NCBI RefSeq assembly: GCF_016808335.1
Contig: NC_053140.1
Coordinates: 27,832,086 to 27,896,085 of the forward strand
Origin: Panicum virgatum
Taxonomy: Eukaryota; Streptophyta; Magnoliopsida; Poales; Poaceae
Direction: 5' to 3'
DNA length: 64,000 nt
Shown here one piece after another: positions 25,401 through 36,272 of the stretch. Within the stretch, counting starts at the first letter, position 1, and each line of letters opens with the position of its first letter. Below the pieces are notes generated by a model that was not told where the DNA came from, ran no database searches, and saw only the letters and a program-made list of their open reading frames with translations. The position numbers and the translations under genes were made by a program.

Positions 25401-25914
25401 TTACTATGTAACTGGGTTAATGGTAATTCATCAACTCGTAGTAAATAGCTTAAATAAAATTTTGCCAAGATTAAAAGCTAATGCAGTTGAGTCAGCCAAC
25501 CTTAAAGCCTCATAGTTTGTGTTATACTTGTTGAGTACAAGTTGTGTACTCACTCTTGCCTCTTCTCTACTTTTTCCTCTTGGCTACGCTACTGCTGCTC
25601 AGTTCCTGCCGACTTGAGGGAGTTCGTTCAGCGCTACCAGGACTACGAGGACTTCTAGGCGTTCGTCTCCCAGTCGACGTCCCTGTGGCGCCCTGCTCAG
25701 CTTCGGAGAGCTTTTATCGTATTTGTACTTCGCTTCCGCTGTATCAGACACTCTTGTCATTAATGTAATAAATAACATTCGTATTCGCTTTATTATATCT
25801 TTTTACGTTATATGTGCTATGATACACTGTTCATTCTATTGTATATACGTGTGACTTGATCCTGGCACGTATATGATTGCTCGGTTTATGTCCTTTTATA
25901 AACCGGGTGTTACA
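22459..25914 (+). repeat. R1 3' LTR
   Basis: This 3456-bp LTR starts TGTAACACCC and ends GGTGTTACA, next to TSD GTTTG. It differs from the 5' LTR at scattered positions. The GC-rich core is at about 22780-24050. Confidence 0.93.
24464..25658 (+). other. Spliced-looking LTR ORF in R1 3' LTR, exons A and B
   Basis: Exon A is 24464-24553 and exon B 25603-25658 (stop TAG), with the same GC-AG intron. Relative to the 5' LTR, exon A has a few amino-acid changes (DPYEEP for DPSEEP) but no frameshift. The upstream exon ending in CTCG|GTGAGG near 23739 is open further upstream here than in the 5' LTR copy. Confidence 0.45.
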
Positions 25915-26179
25915 GTTTGACATCTTAGCATGGTGGAAGAACAAGAGAGAAGAGTATCCTATCCTTGCACAAATTGTTCGTGATGTGATGGCCATACAAG
26001 TATCAACTGTTGCATCTGAGTCCGCCTTTAGTGCTGCTGGTCATGTTGTTGATCCCTACCGAAATCGACTTGATCCAAAAATTATAGAGGCACTGATTTG
26101 CACCAAAGATTGGGTAGCGGCAGCAAGAAAACGTAAAGATCATGCATTTGATTTAGCTACAATCTCTATTGTAGGGTAG
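25915..26179 (+). pseudogene. hAT transposase, C-terminal dimerisation domain
   Basis: This is the continuation of the transposase after R1 and the TSD GTTTG. It reads DILAWWKN, YPILAQIVRDVMAIQ and VSTVASESAFSAAG, then VVDPYRNRLDPKIIEALICTKDW. That is the standard hAT C-terminal dimerisation signature. The frame joins residue for residue with the part ending at 1728, which shows the insertion split an exon. This piece has no internal stop before TAG at 26177-26179. Confidence 0.9.
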
Positions 26180-26472
26180 CTGTGTATGCATGTAGCAAAT
26201 AAATGCATATCTGATTTTCCTATGTTTCATCTGTCTTCAGATTCTAAAATTGTTGGGTCAATTGTGAATGATCTTGATGTCGAAACTTTATCTATTTCCT
26301 TGGCTAACAAATTGAAGGTTGAGGTACATGTGAATCAATTCAATTAAGTTGTGTTTGTACCATTGTGTTTACCAAGTTTGCACGATCTAATTGCTAGTTC
26401 TAAACATGTTTATTCTTCAATTTTGCAGGAGGAAAAAAACAAGGAGGGAGTTGAGGAACAGAATGAAGTTGA
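26180..26472 (+). pseudogene. hAT transposase gene, 3' exons and introns
   Basis: An acceptor-like CTGTCTTCAG precedes an open stretch (26240-26320, IVNDLDVETLSISLANKLK) that ends at GAG|GTACAT. A second acceptor, CAATTTTGCAG near 26428, precedes an acidic stretch (GVEEQNEV) that runs into the Tat insertion at 26473. The acidic tail resumes at 36273. Exon joins upstream could not be phased cleanly. I infer small 3' exons of the transposase gene. Confidence 0.5.
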
Positions 26473-27596
26473 TGTTGACACTGTTTTTTGACATGTGTCA
26501 AGGAAGGTGATTTCAATGAAGGAAAGGTAGCCGATTTGGAAGAAGCCAAAGGATGTACAGGATTGGAGTCGGCCGATGGAGCCCATCCGATGGACTAGAA
26601 GAATATGCTTCGAAGATCCTAATTCGCTCGCTCTGGTGCTCGGCCGATGGAGAGTTGCCGATGAAGTCAGGAAAGAAGAAGAGGACTCGGACTCTATGAA
26701 GATCTTGATGATTCTGTTGTAATATTTTAGTAGAGTTTAAATTAGGAAGTCTTTTCTTTATAGTCAAGTAATGTTTGCTGTAATCGGTTAGGAATCAGTA
26801 GCGCTAGGCTATATATATATATATAAGTTGTAAGGGACTGGAAAAACTGGATACACATCCAATACAACAATAATTTACAATTCCCTTTGCACTTTTTCGG
26901 CGACTTTGCCTTTTCTTTTCTCTTTTCGACGTTCTTTCAAGTTGATCAAGGACACCTCACATTTGAGCGACTTGGTTTGCTGGTGAGTTTTCGTTTTACC
27001 GAGTATATTTGAGCTTTAGCTATCGGGCGTATCGCTATGGCTTCGTTCAGATCTATTCAAAAGTTATCGAGTTTATCTATTATTTGATCTTGGGCGCATC
27101 GCTGTTTTATTGTCTAAATTTATTCATAATTTATCGATATCGGCTAGATTTGTAAGTTTTCCTATGCTTTTTGGCCATTATCACATCTATCCGCTAGAAG
27201 CATATTAGATCGATTTTAGGTTTTAGATTAACATCTTGTTATCTTAAAAAGCCGGTCTACATCTGTTTCGAGCATCACATTATCTGAGTTACACATTCGT
27301 AGCTTAGATTTTGTTATATACGCACAATCGGCTATCTTAAGCTGATTCTGTCGTCTTCCGCATCGGCCGATCTTGCCGACGCATCTGTTTATTATAGTAC
27401 ATATTTAATACTCTTTTGTCGTTGCCGATACGCCTGTGTGAGAGATATTCAGAATTCCAGCCGATACACTGTCGAATTTGACTTTGTTTTATCCCTTGCC
27501 AATTACAGGTCAAATTGACTGGCACGTTTGGTTGACTTTCTGGAGCTTGGCGAACACTTGCCCTCGGATTCCAGTGTGTTGATTTTTGCGTCAACA
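26473..27596 (+). repeat. Tat element 5' LTR
   Basis: It starts TGTTGACACTG and ends GCGTCAACA. There is a TATATATATATA box at about 26806-26824, followed after some 30 bp by the likely start region. An acceptor-like CAATTACAG near 27508 and a PBS-like TGGCACG near 27521 lie close to its end. Confidence 0.9.
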
Positions 27597-27603
27597 CATC
27601 TTT

Positions 27604-27621
27604 TGGCACGCTTGGTGGGAC
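27604..27621 (+). other. Tat element primer-binding site
   Basis: TGGCACGCTTGGTGGGAC begins seven bases after the LTR. The tRNA was not assigned. The same start (TCTGGCACG) follows the LTR that ends at 63673. Confidence 0.6.
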
Positions 27622-27635
27622 ACGAAAGTTTCAAC

Positions 27636-29391
27636 ATGGTGGATATTACTGATAAATCTGAACTTAATGAAGAGAACTACGTTCTTGTTCCTGAAGACAA
27701 GCTCAAAGAAGATCAAAAGAAGGAATATGAAGAGCGTGTGGAGCAGTTTAAACATGAATGCCTCAAGTCATACAGCATCACAAGGTCTGGTGATGTCATC
27801 AAGAAGTTCAATCTTCCATCCTTCGGACCGTTGATAGAGGCTCAACGCGAGAACAAGATGATGGATGCAGTTGGTCAAGCCGTGGCGCAAGCATTTATCA
27901 AGAGTGCAACAGGCATGGGCAACACAGTACACAACGCGGTGGTCAAGACTTTTGCTGAAGTCACGTTTCCAGGTTGCATGGGTCCTTGTTATATACAACC
28001 AAATCAGATGCAATATACGCCATTGGAAGTGTCTATGGCAGCAGCTTTGTCGGCTCAAGATAGCCAGGCAGGGGCAAGTAACAGTCAAACACCACCACAG
28101 GTTACTACTGCAGTGTCGGCAGCTACAACAGATCCTATCTACTCAACTACTCTGCCTATTACCACATCTGTGCAAGATGGGTCTGCGTTCGTATTTCTGA
28201 AAGAATGGAATCCTGCTACTGGGTATGGCATGCATCCAGATTTCTTCTCTACGCCACCCAAGATGCAGTTTAATGCATCGGCTACTCAGCCGATGACTCC
28301 TCGGAATGATCCATCGGCCACCCAGCTGATGGGATCCTAGCAGAATGCATCGGCAGCACAGCCGAATGCACAGGGCACATGGAGTCCGCACATGGCTGCA
28401 CAATCCAATACATTGGAGCCACCGCCGATGACCCCTTAGCAGCGTCTCGCAATTATGCTCCAACCCCAATCTCCTACACAAATCCTGCTTTCACAATCCC
28501 CTCACCAGAAAGGAGTCAACTGGGTTTTCCATGATCAGGCGACTGGACAATTACGATATGTCAACATACCATACATGGATACTACTAGTCAACAATCGGC
28601 TAGTCCATCAGCTCCACACCCGACGATGACTCAGCAGATGCCCAATCGGGTAACTCAACAGGCACATCAGATGCAATCGGCTGAACAGCCGATGAATCAT
28701 ATGTCTCAGCAGCATGCAATGATGACGAATACAGCGAGCATGGCTTATCCTCAGCAGATGCTAGCGGTTGATCAGCAAGTTGATTGGAACGCAAAGATAG
28801 CTGAAGTGATGAGGGAGCAGTTTGGATTAAGGCCAAAGCAACAATCTATTATGTACAAGACTCGTTATCCTCTGGCTAACATTTAGATTCCTCTCCCGCA
28901 CAAGTATAAGATGCCTGACTTCACAAAGTTCTCAGGCTAGGGAGAAGTCTCTACAATGGAACACGTCAACAGGTTTCTATTACAGTTGGGAGAAGCAGGC
29001 AACCATGACGCGCTCAGAGTTAGGTTGTTCTCCTTATCTTTGTCTAGATCGGCCTTTGCTTGGTTCACCACCTTACCAGCAAACTCCATATTATATTGGG
29101 CCGATTTAGAGAGACAGTTTCATCAGTTCTTCTTCTCCGGAATTACTGAGTTAAAGTTGACCGATTTGACTGGTTTGAGACAGAGAAACGATGAATCGGT
29201 TGCTGCTTTTATCCAAAGGTTCAGAGATGTCAAGAACCGGTGCTACAGTCTGGTTCTGTCCGATCAGCAATTGGCCGATGCAGCATTTAATGGGCTCTTG
29301 CCACACATTAAAGACAAGTATGCATCGCAAGAGTTTGAGAGCATTAGCCAGATTCGTGAGTCGGATGACAGGGGAGACTCAATCCTATGAG
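27636..29391 (+). pseudogene. gag: Tat gag, N-terminal and capsid part (broken)
   Basis: The frame opens at ATG 27636 (MVDITDKSELNEEN) and can be followed to about 29360. There is a helical head, then a long Gln/Met/Pro/Ala-rich linker, then the retrotransposon gag domain (KMPDFTKFSG, MEHVNRFLLQLGEAG, SAFAWFTTLP, LERQFHQFFF). Four in-frame TAG codons, at about 28338, 28436, 28884 and 28938, stand where CAG (Gln) is expected. A frameshift near 29360 moves the remainder to another frame. No functional gag can be made. Confidence 0.85.
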
Positions 29392-30453
29392 TCCAAGAAA
29401 CCTTTTCAGAAGAAAATAAATTATGTGGAGTATTCTACTAATGATGATTCAGAAGAGGAGCAAGAGACGGTCGCATCGGCTGAATGGATCCAAAATAACA
29501 AGAAGCCGGTGACATGTCCATTTGGGAAGAAAGAACCTGAGGTTTACGGGTTCAACATCACCAAGACCGACAAGACTTTTGACTTGTTATTGTTGGAAGG
29601 GTTGATCAAGCTGAAGCCATACCACAAGATCCCATTGGAGGACGAGCTCAAGAACATGAAGTATTGCAAGTGGCACAATGCCACATCACATGATACAAAT
29701 GAGTGCAAAGTCTTCTTGCAGCAAATTCAAATGGCTTTCGAGCAAGGGAAGTTGAAGTTTGAAACTCCTAAGAAGACTATGAAGATTGACCAGCATCCAT
29801 TTGCTACAAATATGGTGGATGTAGCCAGAGATAAAGGTTCTTCTCAAGCCAAGATTCTGACGTCATCATCGGCCAAGATATCTGGGGTTGTTGATCCCAA
29901 ACCGCAGATAACTGCCGATGAGGTCAAAGGAAAGAGTCCACAGGACGAAGCTGAACGTTGATCGGCATCACGTAGACGTGTCACATCTCGAATGCTGTTG
30001 AATAAGTTTCAGTGTGATTGTGAACGGCAGCGGCGCAAAGAGGAGGAGACACGTCGTGAGAAAGATCATTGGATATGTCCTTTCTTTGTTTACTACTGGG
30101 AAGAAGGGTTGACATTGCCTTCGGCATATGATTGTCCCGAATGCAATGGTCAAGGCAGCCGATCATATAAAAGGCCACGTCATGTTGATGAATCCTATCG
30201 ATGTGAATGCACCCCTGTGCATGATCGGCTAGGAAAAAAGATATCGGTGCATGATCAACTGGGGGGCAGGACCATGCTACGTGATCCTGTTGGAAGAAGA
30301 GTACCCGCGCATGATCGGCTAGAACAGATGGCTGATGATAGAGTGCAAGACGATCAGCCGATGCGAAGAGATCCAGAGCATGAACCTGACCGCATAGGTC
30401 AACCTCAGTGGTGTCCAGGATTTTTTACCAGATCTCAGAAGCGACATGTTTAG
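29360..30453 (+). pseudogene. gag: Tat gag C-terminal part and Cys-rich region
   Basis: Two frames carry the continuation. The first (to 29961) has CPFGKKEPEVYGFNITKTDK and YCKWHNATSHDTNECKVF, a Cys/His region typical of Tat gag. The second (29992-30453) has WICPFFVYYWEEG and YDCPEC, a paired-Cys zinc-binding region, followed by degenerate repeats around VHDRLG, VHDQLG and AHDRLE. Normally a protease with a DGGA-type active site follows; here it does not. The junction near 30460-30610 is only about 160 bp. Confidence 0.7.
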
Positions 30454-30614
30454 AGGCTTCGCTAGCTGGAAATCATAGAGGAAGAACAAGAGCAGACTCT
30501 AAACAAGAAGGGAATCAAGCCACAAGTCTGGCATGTTAAGGCTAAGACCGGTGATGAATCGGCCAGTAATAGTTCTACACCGATCCAAGCAGTCGGTTCT
30601 TCAGAAAGTTCCTA

Positions 30615-31580
30615 ATGGATGAGTTCCAAGAAGAAGAGGGGAAGTTGGGGCATAGATTTACGTCGGCCAATTTACTAGAAGAGATTGATATCAGAGATGG
30701 TGATAGACCAAGATTGACGTTTATTAGTGCTAACCTGGATCCTGAATACAAGCAGGAGCTGAAGAGTTTGTTAAGAGAATATAAAGATTACTTTGCTTGG
30801 GAATATTATGAGATGCCTGGCTTGGATAGATCTATTGTGGAGCATCGTTTACCTATAAAACTAGGATGTCAGCCATATCAGCAAGAAGCAAGACGGTGCA
30901 ATCCTAAGATTTTGCCAGATATAAAGGCCGAGATTACACGGTTAATCGAAGCTAATTTTATTTGGCAGTGTCATTATGCCGAATGGATTTCTAATGTGGT
31001 TCCTATTTACAAGAAGAATGGCAAATTACGAGTGTGCATTGATTTCAGGGATCTCAACAAGGCTACGCCGATGGATGGTTATCCCATGCCGATAGCCGAT
31101 ATGTTGGTAGATGCCGCTGCTGGGCACAAGGTGATCAGTTTTATGGATGGCAATGCTGGGTACAATCAAATCTTTATGGCAGAAAAAGACATCCATAAAA
31201 CTGCGTTCAGATGTCCAGGACATCTTGGTTTCTTCGAGTGGGTAGTCATGACCTTCGGACTAACAAATGCTGGTGCCACATATCAAAGAGCATTGAATTA
31301 TATTTTTCATGAACTCATCGGCAAGATTGTGAAAATATATATGGATGATGTGGTTGTGAAGTCAAATGGGAACCAAGAGCATTTGGCCGATCTGCGTAGA
31401 GTTTTAGAGTGCACAAGAAGGCACGGTTTAAAAAAAAATCCAAACAAGTGTGCCTTTGGTGTGTCGGCTGGCCAATTCTTGGGTTTTATGGTACACGAGT
31501 GAGGGATTGAGATTAGTCAGAAGACTATATCAGCCATTGACAAAGTTGAAGCCCCTACTACAAAAGTTGAACTTTAGTCA
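30615..31580 (+). pseudogene. pol: Tat reverse transcriptase
   Basis: The frame is open from MDEFQEEEGK to the TGA at 31500-31502. Palm and finger motifs are KLRVCIDFRDLNKATP, ISFMDGNAGYNQI, FGLTNAGATYQRA and the catalytic YMDDVVV near 31335-31355. FDGNAGYNQI is usual in this lineage. GFMVHE is followed by TGA where CGA (Arg) is expected. Another TAG in place of CAG lies near 31576. The domain is otherwise well conserved. Confidence 0.88.
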
Positions 31581-32438
31581 TTGATCAGCAAGATTAATTT
31601 TATTCAGAAATTTATATCTAATCTGTCCGGAAAAATTCAGCCGTTCAGCTCATTACTGAAGTTGAAGGCCGATCAGGAGTTCGTATGGGGAGAGGAACAT
31701 CAGAAGGCATTGGATGAAATCAAACATTATTTGGTGAATCCTCCAGTATTGGTTCCTGCCCAAAAGCACAAGCTGTTTAAATTATATTTATCGGCTGATG
31801 AGCGTGCTATCGGATCGGCCCTTATTCAAGAATTTGAATGAAAAGAAAGGGCTATATATTTTGTGACTAGAAGATTGCTGGATGTCGAAACCAGGTATTC
31901 TCCAGTCGAAAGACTTTGTCTTTGCTTATATTTTTCTTGTACTAAGCTTAGACATTATTTATTATCGGCTGAGTGTATTGTCGTGAGCAAAGATGATGTT
32001 ATTAGATATATGCTCTCGCTGCCGATTTTAAATGGAAGAATAGGGAAATGGATTTTAACTTTGTTAGAATTTGATTTGAGGTATGAATCAGCTAAAGCAG
32101 TTAAAGGTCAAGCCATAGCCGATTTTGTTGTGCAATATTGTGGACCAGAGCTGAGCATGGTAGATCTTGTTCCCTGGACTTTATTCTTTGATGGGTCTTC
32201 ATGTGGGAATGGTTCTGGAATTGGGGTGGTGCTAATTTCCCCTCGGGGGGAAAATTTTGAGTTTTCATTTCCGATTGAGGCATCTGCAATCAATAATCAA
32301 GCCGAATATCGTGCTATTCTCAAAGGGATTCAATTACTTCTAGAAATCAAAGCCGATGCTGTCGAGATTTTTGGAGATTCTATGCGGGTAATTAATCAGT
32401 TAATTGGAGAATATGAATGCAAAGATGATATTTTGTGA
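31581..32438 (+). pseudogene. pol: Tat RNase H plus second, archaeal-type RNase H
   Basis: The first RNase H (about 31650-32080) reads LKLKADQEFVWGEEHQKAL and LYLSADERAIGSALI, with a stop near 31841. The second RNase H starts near 32170 (WTLFFDGSSCGNGSGIG, FEFSFPIEASAINNQAEYRA, VEIFGDS). It carries the D..E..D pattern of type-I RNase H. This extra domain is an established trait of plant Tat elements. It ends at a TGA at 32436-32438 where CGA may have stood. Confidence 0.85.
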
Positions 32439-32462
32439 TTATATCATGAATAATGTCTCCGA

Positions 32463-33764
32463 TTGCTGAAAGAGTTCAAGAAGGTGACCCTTGAGCATGT
32501 TCCAAAATTTTATAACAGTGATGCAAATCGGCTGGCTCAGCATGCTTTAGGGTATCGGCCGATAGACGGGGTGATGGCTTTAGAATTGACAGCCGATGAC
32601 TGGAGGAAGGAGATTGTTGATTACTTGAAGGATCCCTCTAAGAAAGTAGACTGGAAGATCAGATTCCAAGCAATCAAGTATGTGTTGTTGGAAGAAGATC
32701 TGTATTATCGGACGATTGATGGAGTTTTGCTCAAGTGCATTGATAAAGAAGAAGCAAAAGTGTTAATGGGTGAGATTCATGAAGGTGTCTGTGGGTCCCA
32801 TCAATCGGCCTATAAAATGAAATGGGTGATTAGGAGAAACGGGTATTTTTGGCCAAGAATGTTAGAAGATTGCTTCACATATTACAGGGGTTGCCAAGAA
32901 TGCCAGAAGTTTGGGAGCATGCAAATAGCTCCTGCGTTGGCCATGAATCTCATAATCAAGCCATGGCCATTTAGAGGATGGGGAATTGATTTGATCGGCC
33001 AGATATACCCCCCCATCCAGCAAAAATCATAAGTTCATCTTAGTGGCCACTGATTATTTCACCAAGTGGGTTGAAGCAATTCCTCTGTTAAATGTTACGT
33101 CAAAAGAGATGATAGAGTTTGTCAAAGAACATATTATCATCGGTTTGGTATTCCACAAACCATTACAACCGATCAAGGTACTATATTTACTTCGAAGGAA
33201 TTTGAAGAATTTGCCACTGGGATGGGGATTAAATTACTGAATTCTTCTCCATATTATGCCCAAGCTAATGGTCAAGCAGAAGCATCTAATAAATTAGTCA
33301 TCAAGCTGATCAAAAGGGAGATTTATGAATATTCTAGGAAGTGGCATACTGTGCTTAATGAGGCTTTGTGGGCATATAGGATGGCTTGTCACAGTGCTAC
33401 AAAGGTGTCCCCGTATCAGTGGGTATACGGACATGAAGCTGTCCTCCCGTGGGAGTTAAAGCTTGATTCACGGCGTGTTACATTTCAAGATCAGTTAACC
33501 ACCGATGAGTATTCGGCTTTAATGAAAGATGAATTAGAGGATTTGGCTGGCCATCGGCTGAAGGCTCTTGCGAATGTTGAGGATAATAAAGCCAGAATTG
33601 GCCGATGGTACGACAAAAAGGTAAAAGCCAAAGTCTTTGAGCAAGGAGAGTTAGTTTGGAAGTTGATTTTACCGATAGGAACAAAGAGTTCGAAATTCGG
33701 CAATGTTTATGTTTTGAAGAAATATTACCCAGTGTTTGGGTGGACGCATAGCCGATTGGTTTGA
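32463..33764 (+). pseudogene. pol: Tat integrase (frameshifted)
   Basis: The HHCC domain is visible (HEGVCGSHQSAYKMKW ... CQECQKFG), followed by WGIDLIGQI with the first catalytic Asp. The frame is lost at a run of seven C near 33008, re-enters with VATDYFTKWVEAIP, and is lost again near 33150-33220, where the second Asp (DQG) region lies. The last part (SPYYAQANGQAEASNK onward) holds the catalytic Glu and the C-terminal region. At least two frameshifts disable the protein. Confidence 0.85.
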
Positions 33765-34006
33765 GTTATCGGTTGGATTGTTATGGCCGATATGACACAT
33801 ATCGCCCTTAGTGCAAAAAATCTACACAATCCAAATTGTTCAAATTCAGGTCAAATTTGATTTTTTGCATTGTCAATTGAAAAGTTGCAATGGAAGTTAA
33901 CAGGAAAGGGAAATACTTCATTAATAATATTGTTTACAAAAGGGCCGATCAAATGATCTAGCCGATACAACAGAGGCTATTCCTAGAAGATGCTACTCCT
34001 AGAAAT

Positions 34007-34797
34007 CTAGTCATCGGCAAAGACATTGCCGATGATCGCCTCTATGCTAACATCTTCGGAGATGGCGGCGACTGCCATCTCCATGTCGTCGGCGAGTTCC
34101 TCGAAGACCCACCAATCCTCGCTGCCCAGCGAAAGGTGGACTAGTTCAACCTGCAGGAGGTCGTGCCCAGTCTGGTACTGGGCTGTGGCGATGGCTACAG
34201 CAGCGCCGCGGCGGACCCCATGTCCAGCAACCTCCCAGACACGGTTGGGGATGTCCTGCAGGCGGGCAGCGACGGTGTCACCACGAGCATTCACCGACCC
34301 TGTTGCGGTGGCTGCTGCGTCATGGAGGGTCTGGATTTGCGACTCCAGGACTGACAAAGGAAAGAGTTAAAGATGAAGATTTGAGAAAGAAGGGGGCAAT
34401 GCACGAGAAAGATAACTTATAGGCGACCCTAGAGTCTGCGGCGGTGAGTTGGGCCCGGACAACTGCCCGGACGGCTTGTACCGCCTCCAGTTTGGAGGCA
34501 CGGCGCTGAGACCTGATGGTCTCTTCGGAGTAATTCTGCCGAGCTTCATCCTTCTCACGAAGGAGCTGGCGAATGAACTCCTTGGTGCTCTCCGGGATAT
34601 CAGGGAAAGGGGGCCCTTCCGAATCGGAGGAGTCAGAAGAGGCGTCGTTGCTACGCAAGAAAAAGCAAAGAAATTAGAGATCGAAGTCGAACGAAAATAT
34701 GGTGATCAAAGGTGAAAGAGAGAGGTTTACTCCAAACGACGGCGGATCGCTGGAGGGGCGTCAGAGGGGCCTTCATCGGAACGCTTGAAGCCTGCCA
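34007..34797 (-). CDS. Antisense ORF in the 3' tail of the Tat element, probably spliced
   Basis: On the minus strand an ATG at 34797-34795 opens MAGFKRSDEGPSD. A donor-like GTAAAC follows RRRLE near 34727, and an acceptor GCGTAG near 34652 precedes an acidic, then helical stretch (STKEFIRQLLREKDEARQ; EAVQAVRAVVRAQL). A second piece, 34357-34007, is Ala-rich and helical (WEVAGHGVRRGAAVAIA). The intron between these two pieces is unclear: an AG lies at 34344, but no good donor keeps the phase. Antisense ORFs between pol and the 3' LTR are known in Tat elements such as Grande. The function is unknown. Confidence 0.5.
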
Positions 34798-35114
34798 TTG
34801 CTATAGAAAGACCTAGGGTTTTTGTTGGAGGAAGAAGGAAGAAGATGCTGTAGCTAATGAAGGCTTGTTGCCGATGCCAGGACGGGGATGATATTTATGG
34901 GCCAATCTGGGGCGGAAAAAAGATGGAAAATGAATCGGCGCATTGGATTTGTGTGGATAGAAGGCAAAGGGTCAAGGACAAAGAAGAGTTTTACCTGGTT
35001 GTGCTAAGCGTGCCATGTGCATGGGGTACGAGGGATTGCTCTAAATGCTGATTGGAGCGTTGGTGCAGAGAGGCAATCATGAATCAAGATAGTTTCGAAA
35101 GAAAATAAATTATT

Positions 35115-35131
35115 CCGAAACTGGGGGCATG
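35115..35131 (+). other. Tat polypurine tract
   Basis: CGAAACTGGGGGCATG lies directly before the 3' LTR start, TGTTGACAC. Confidence 0.7.
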
Positions 35132-36272
35132 TGTTGACACCGTTTTTTGACGTGTGTCAAGGAAGGTGATTTCAATGAAGGAAAGGTAGCCGATTTGGAA
35201 GAAGCCAAAGGATGTATAGAATTGGAGTCGGCCGATGGAGCCCGTCCGATGGACCAGAAGAATATGCTTTGAAGATCCTGATTTGCTCGCTCTGGTGCTC
35301 GGCCGATGGAGAGTTGCCGATGAAGTCAGGAAAGAAGAAGAGGACCCGGACTCTATGAAGATCTTGACGATTCGGTTGTAATATTTTAGTATAGTTTAAA
35401 TTAGGAAGTCTTTTCTTTATAGTCAAGTAATGTTTGCCGTAATCGGCTAGAACTCGGTAGTGCTAGGCTATATATATCAATTGTAAGGGACCGGAAAAAC
35501 TGGATACACATCCAATACAACAACAATTTACAATTCCCTTTGCACTTTTTTTGGTGACTTCTCCTTTTCTTTTCTGTTTTCGACGAGTTCTTTCAAGTTG
35601 ATCAAGGACGCCTCACATTTGAGCGACTTGGTTTTCTGGTGAGTTTTTGTTTTACCGAGTATATTTGAGCTTTAGCTATCGGGCGTATCGCTGTGGCTTC
35701 GTTCAGATCTATTCAAAAGTTATCGAGTTTATCTAGGCTTTGATCTTGGGTGCATCGCTGTTTTCTCGTCTAGATTTATTCACAATTTATCGATATCGGC
35801 TAGATTTGTAGGGTTTTCTATGCTTTTTGGCCATTATCATATCTATCCGCTAGAAGCATATTAGATCGGCTTTAGGTTTTAGATTAACATCTTGTTATCT
35901 TAAAAAGCCGATTTAGATCTGTTTCGAGCATCACATTATCTGAGTTACACATTCGAAGCTTAGATTTTGTTATATAGGCACAATCGGCTATCTTAAGCTA
36001 ATTCTGTCATCTTCCGCATCGGCCGATCCTGCCGACGCGTCTGTTTATTACACGTACGCATTTAAAACTCTTTTGTCGTTATCTGTATCGGCAGAGCCTG
36101 CCGATATGCCTGTGTGAGAGATATTCGGAATTCCAGCCGATACGCTCTCGAATTTGACTTTGTTTTATCCCTTGTCAATTACAGGTCAAATTGACTGGCA
36201 CGCTTGGTTGACTTTTCGGAGCTTGGCGAACACTTGCCCTCGGATTCCAGTGTGTTGATTTTTGTGTCAACA
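35132..36272 (+). repeat. Tat element 3' LTR
   Basis: This 1141-bp LTR is paired with 26473-27596 and carries many small differences. It ends GTGTCAACA. Confidence 0.9.

Larger units (their letters stand above)
1729..25914 (+). mobile_element. R1: Tekay/Del-type Ty3 chromovirus, full length, itself interrupted by R2
   Basis: The element runs TG...CA with a perfect 5-bp TSD, GTTTG, at 1724-1728 and 25915-25919. It has LTRs of 3445 and 3456 bp, a methionine-tRNA-type PBS and a PPT. The gag, protease, RT, RNase H, integrase and C-terminal chromodomain order identifies a chromovirus. Long LTRs beginning TGTAACACCC and the RT sequence fit the Tekay/Del clade. Without R2 and its TSD copy it would be about 12.1 kb. 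Gag and early pol carry several nonsense and frameshift mutations. It lies on the same strand as the hAT transposase it disrupts. Confidence 0.93.
26473..36272 (+). mobile_element. Tat-lineage Ty3 retrotransposon, defective
   Basis: It has LTRs 26473-27596 (1124 bp) and 35132-36272 (1141 bp), both TGTTGACAC...CAACA. The flanks GTTGA/GATGA match in 4 of 5 bases and are the likely degraded TSD. Order: gag, zinc-binding region, RT, RNase H, a second archaeal-type RNase H, integrase, then a 1.3-kb tail with an antisense ORF. The second RNase H and the tail are traits of plant Tat elements. There is no protease segment, and gag and pol are broken many times. Confidence 0.9.

Noticed and set aside
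26806..26824. TATATATATATA as a microsatellite
   Set aside because: Its position about 30 bp before the likely start in the Tat LTR, and TATATATA in the other LTR, fit a TATA box better.
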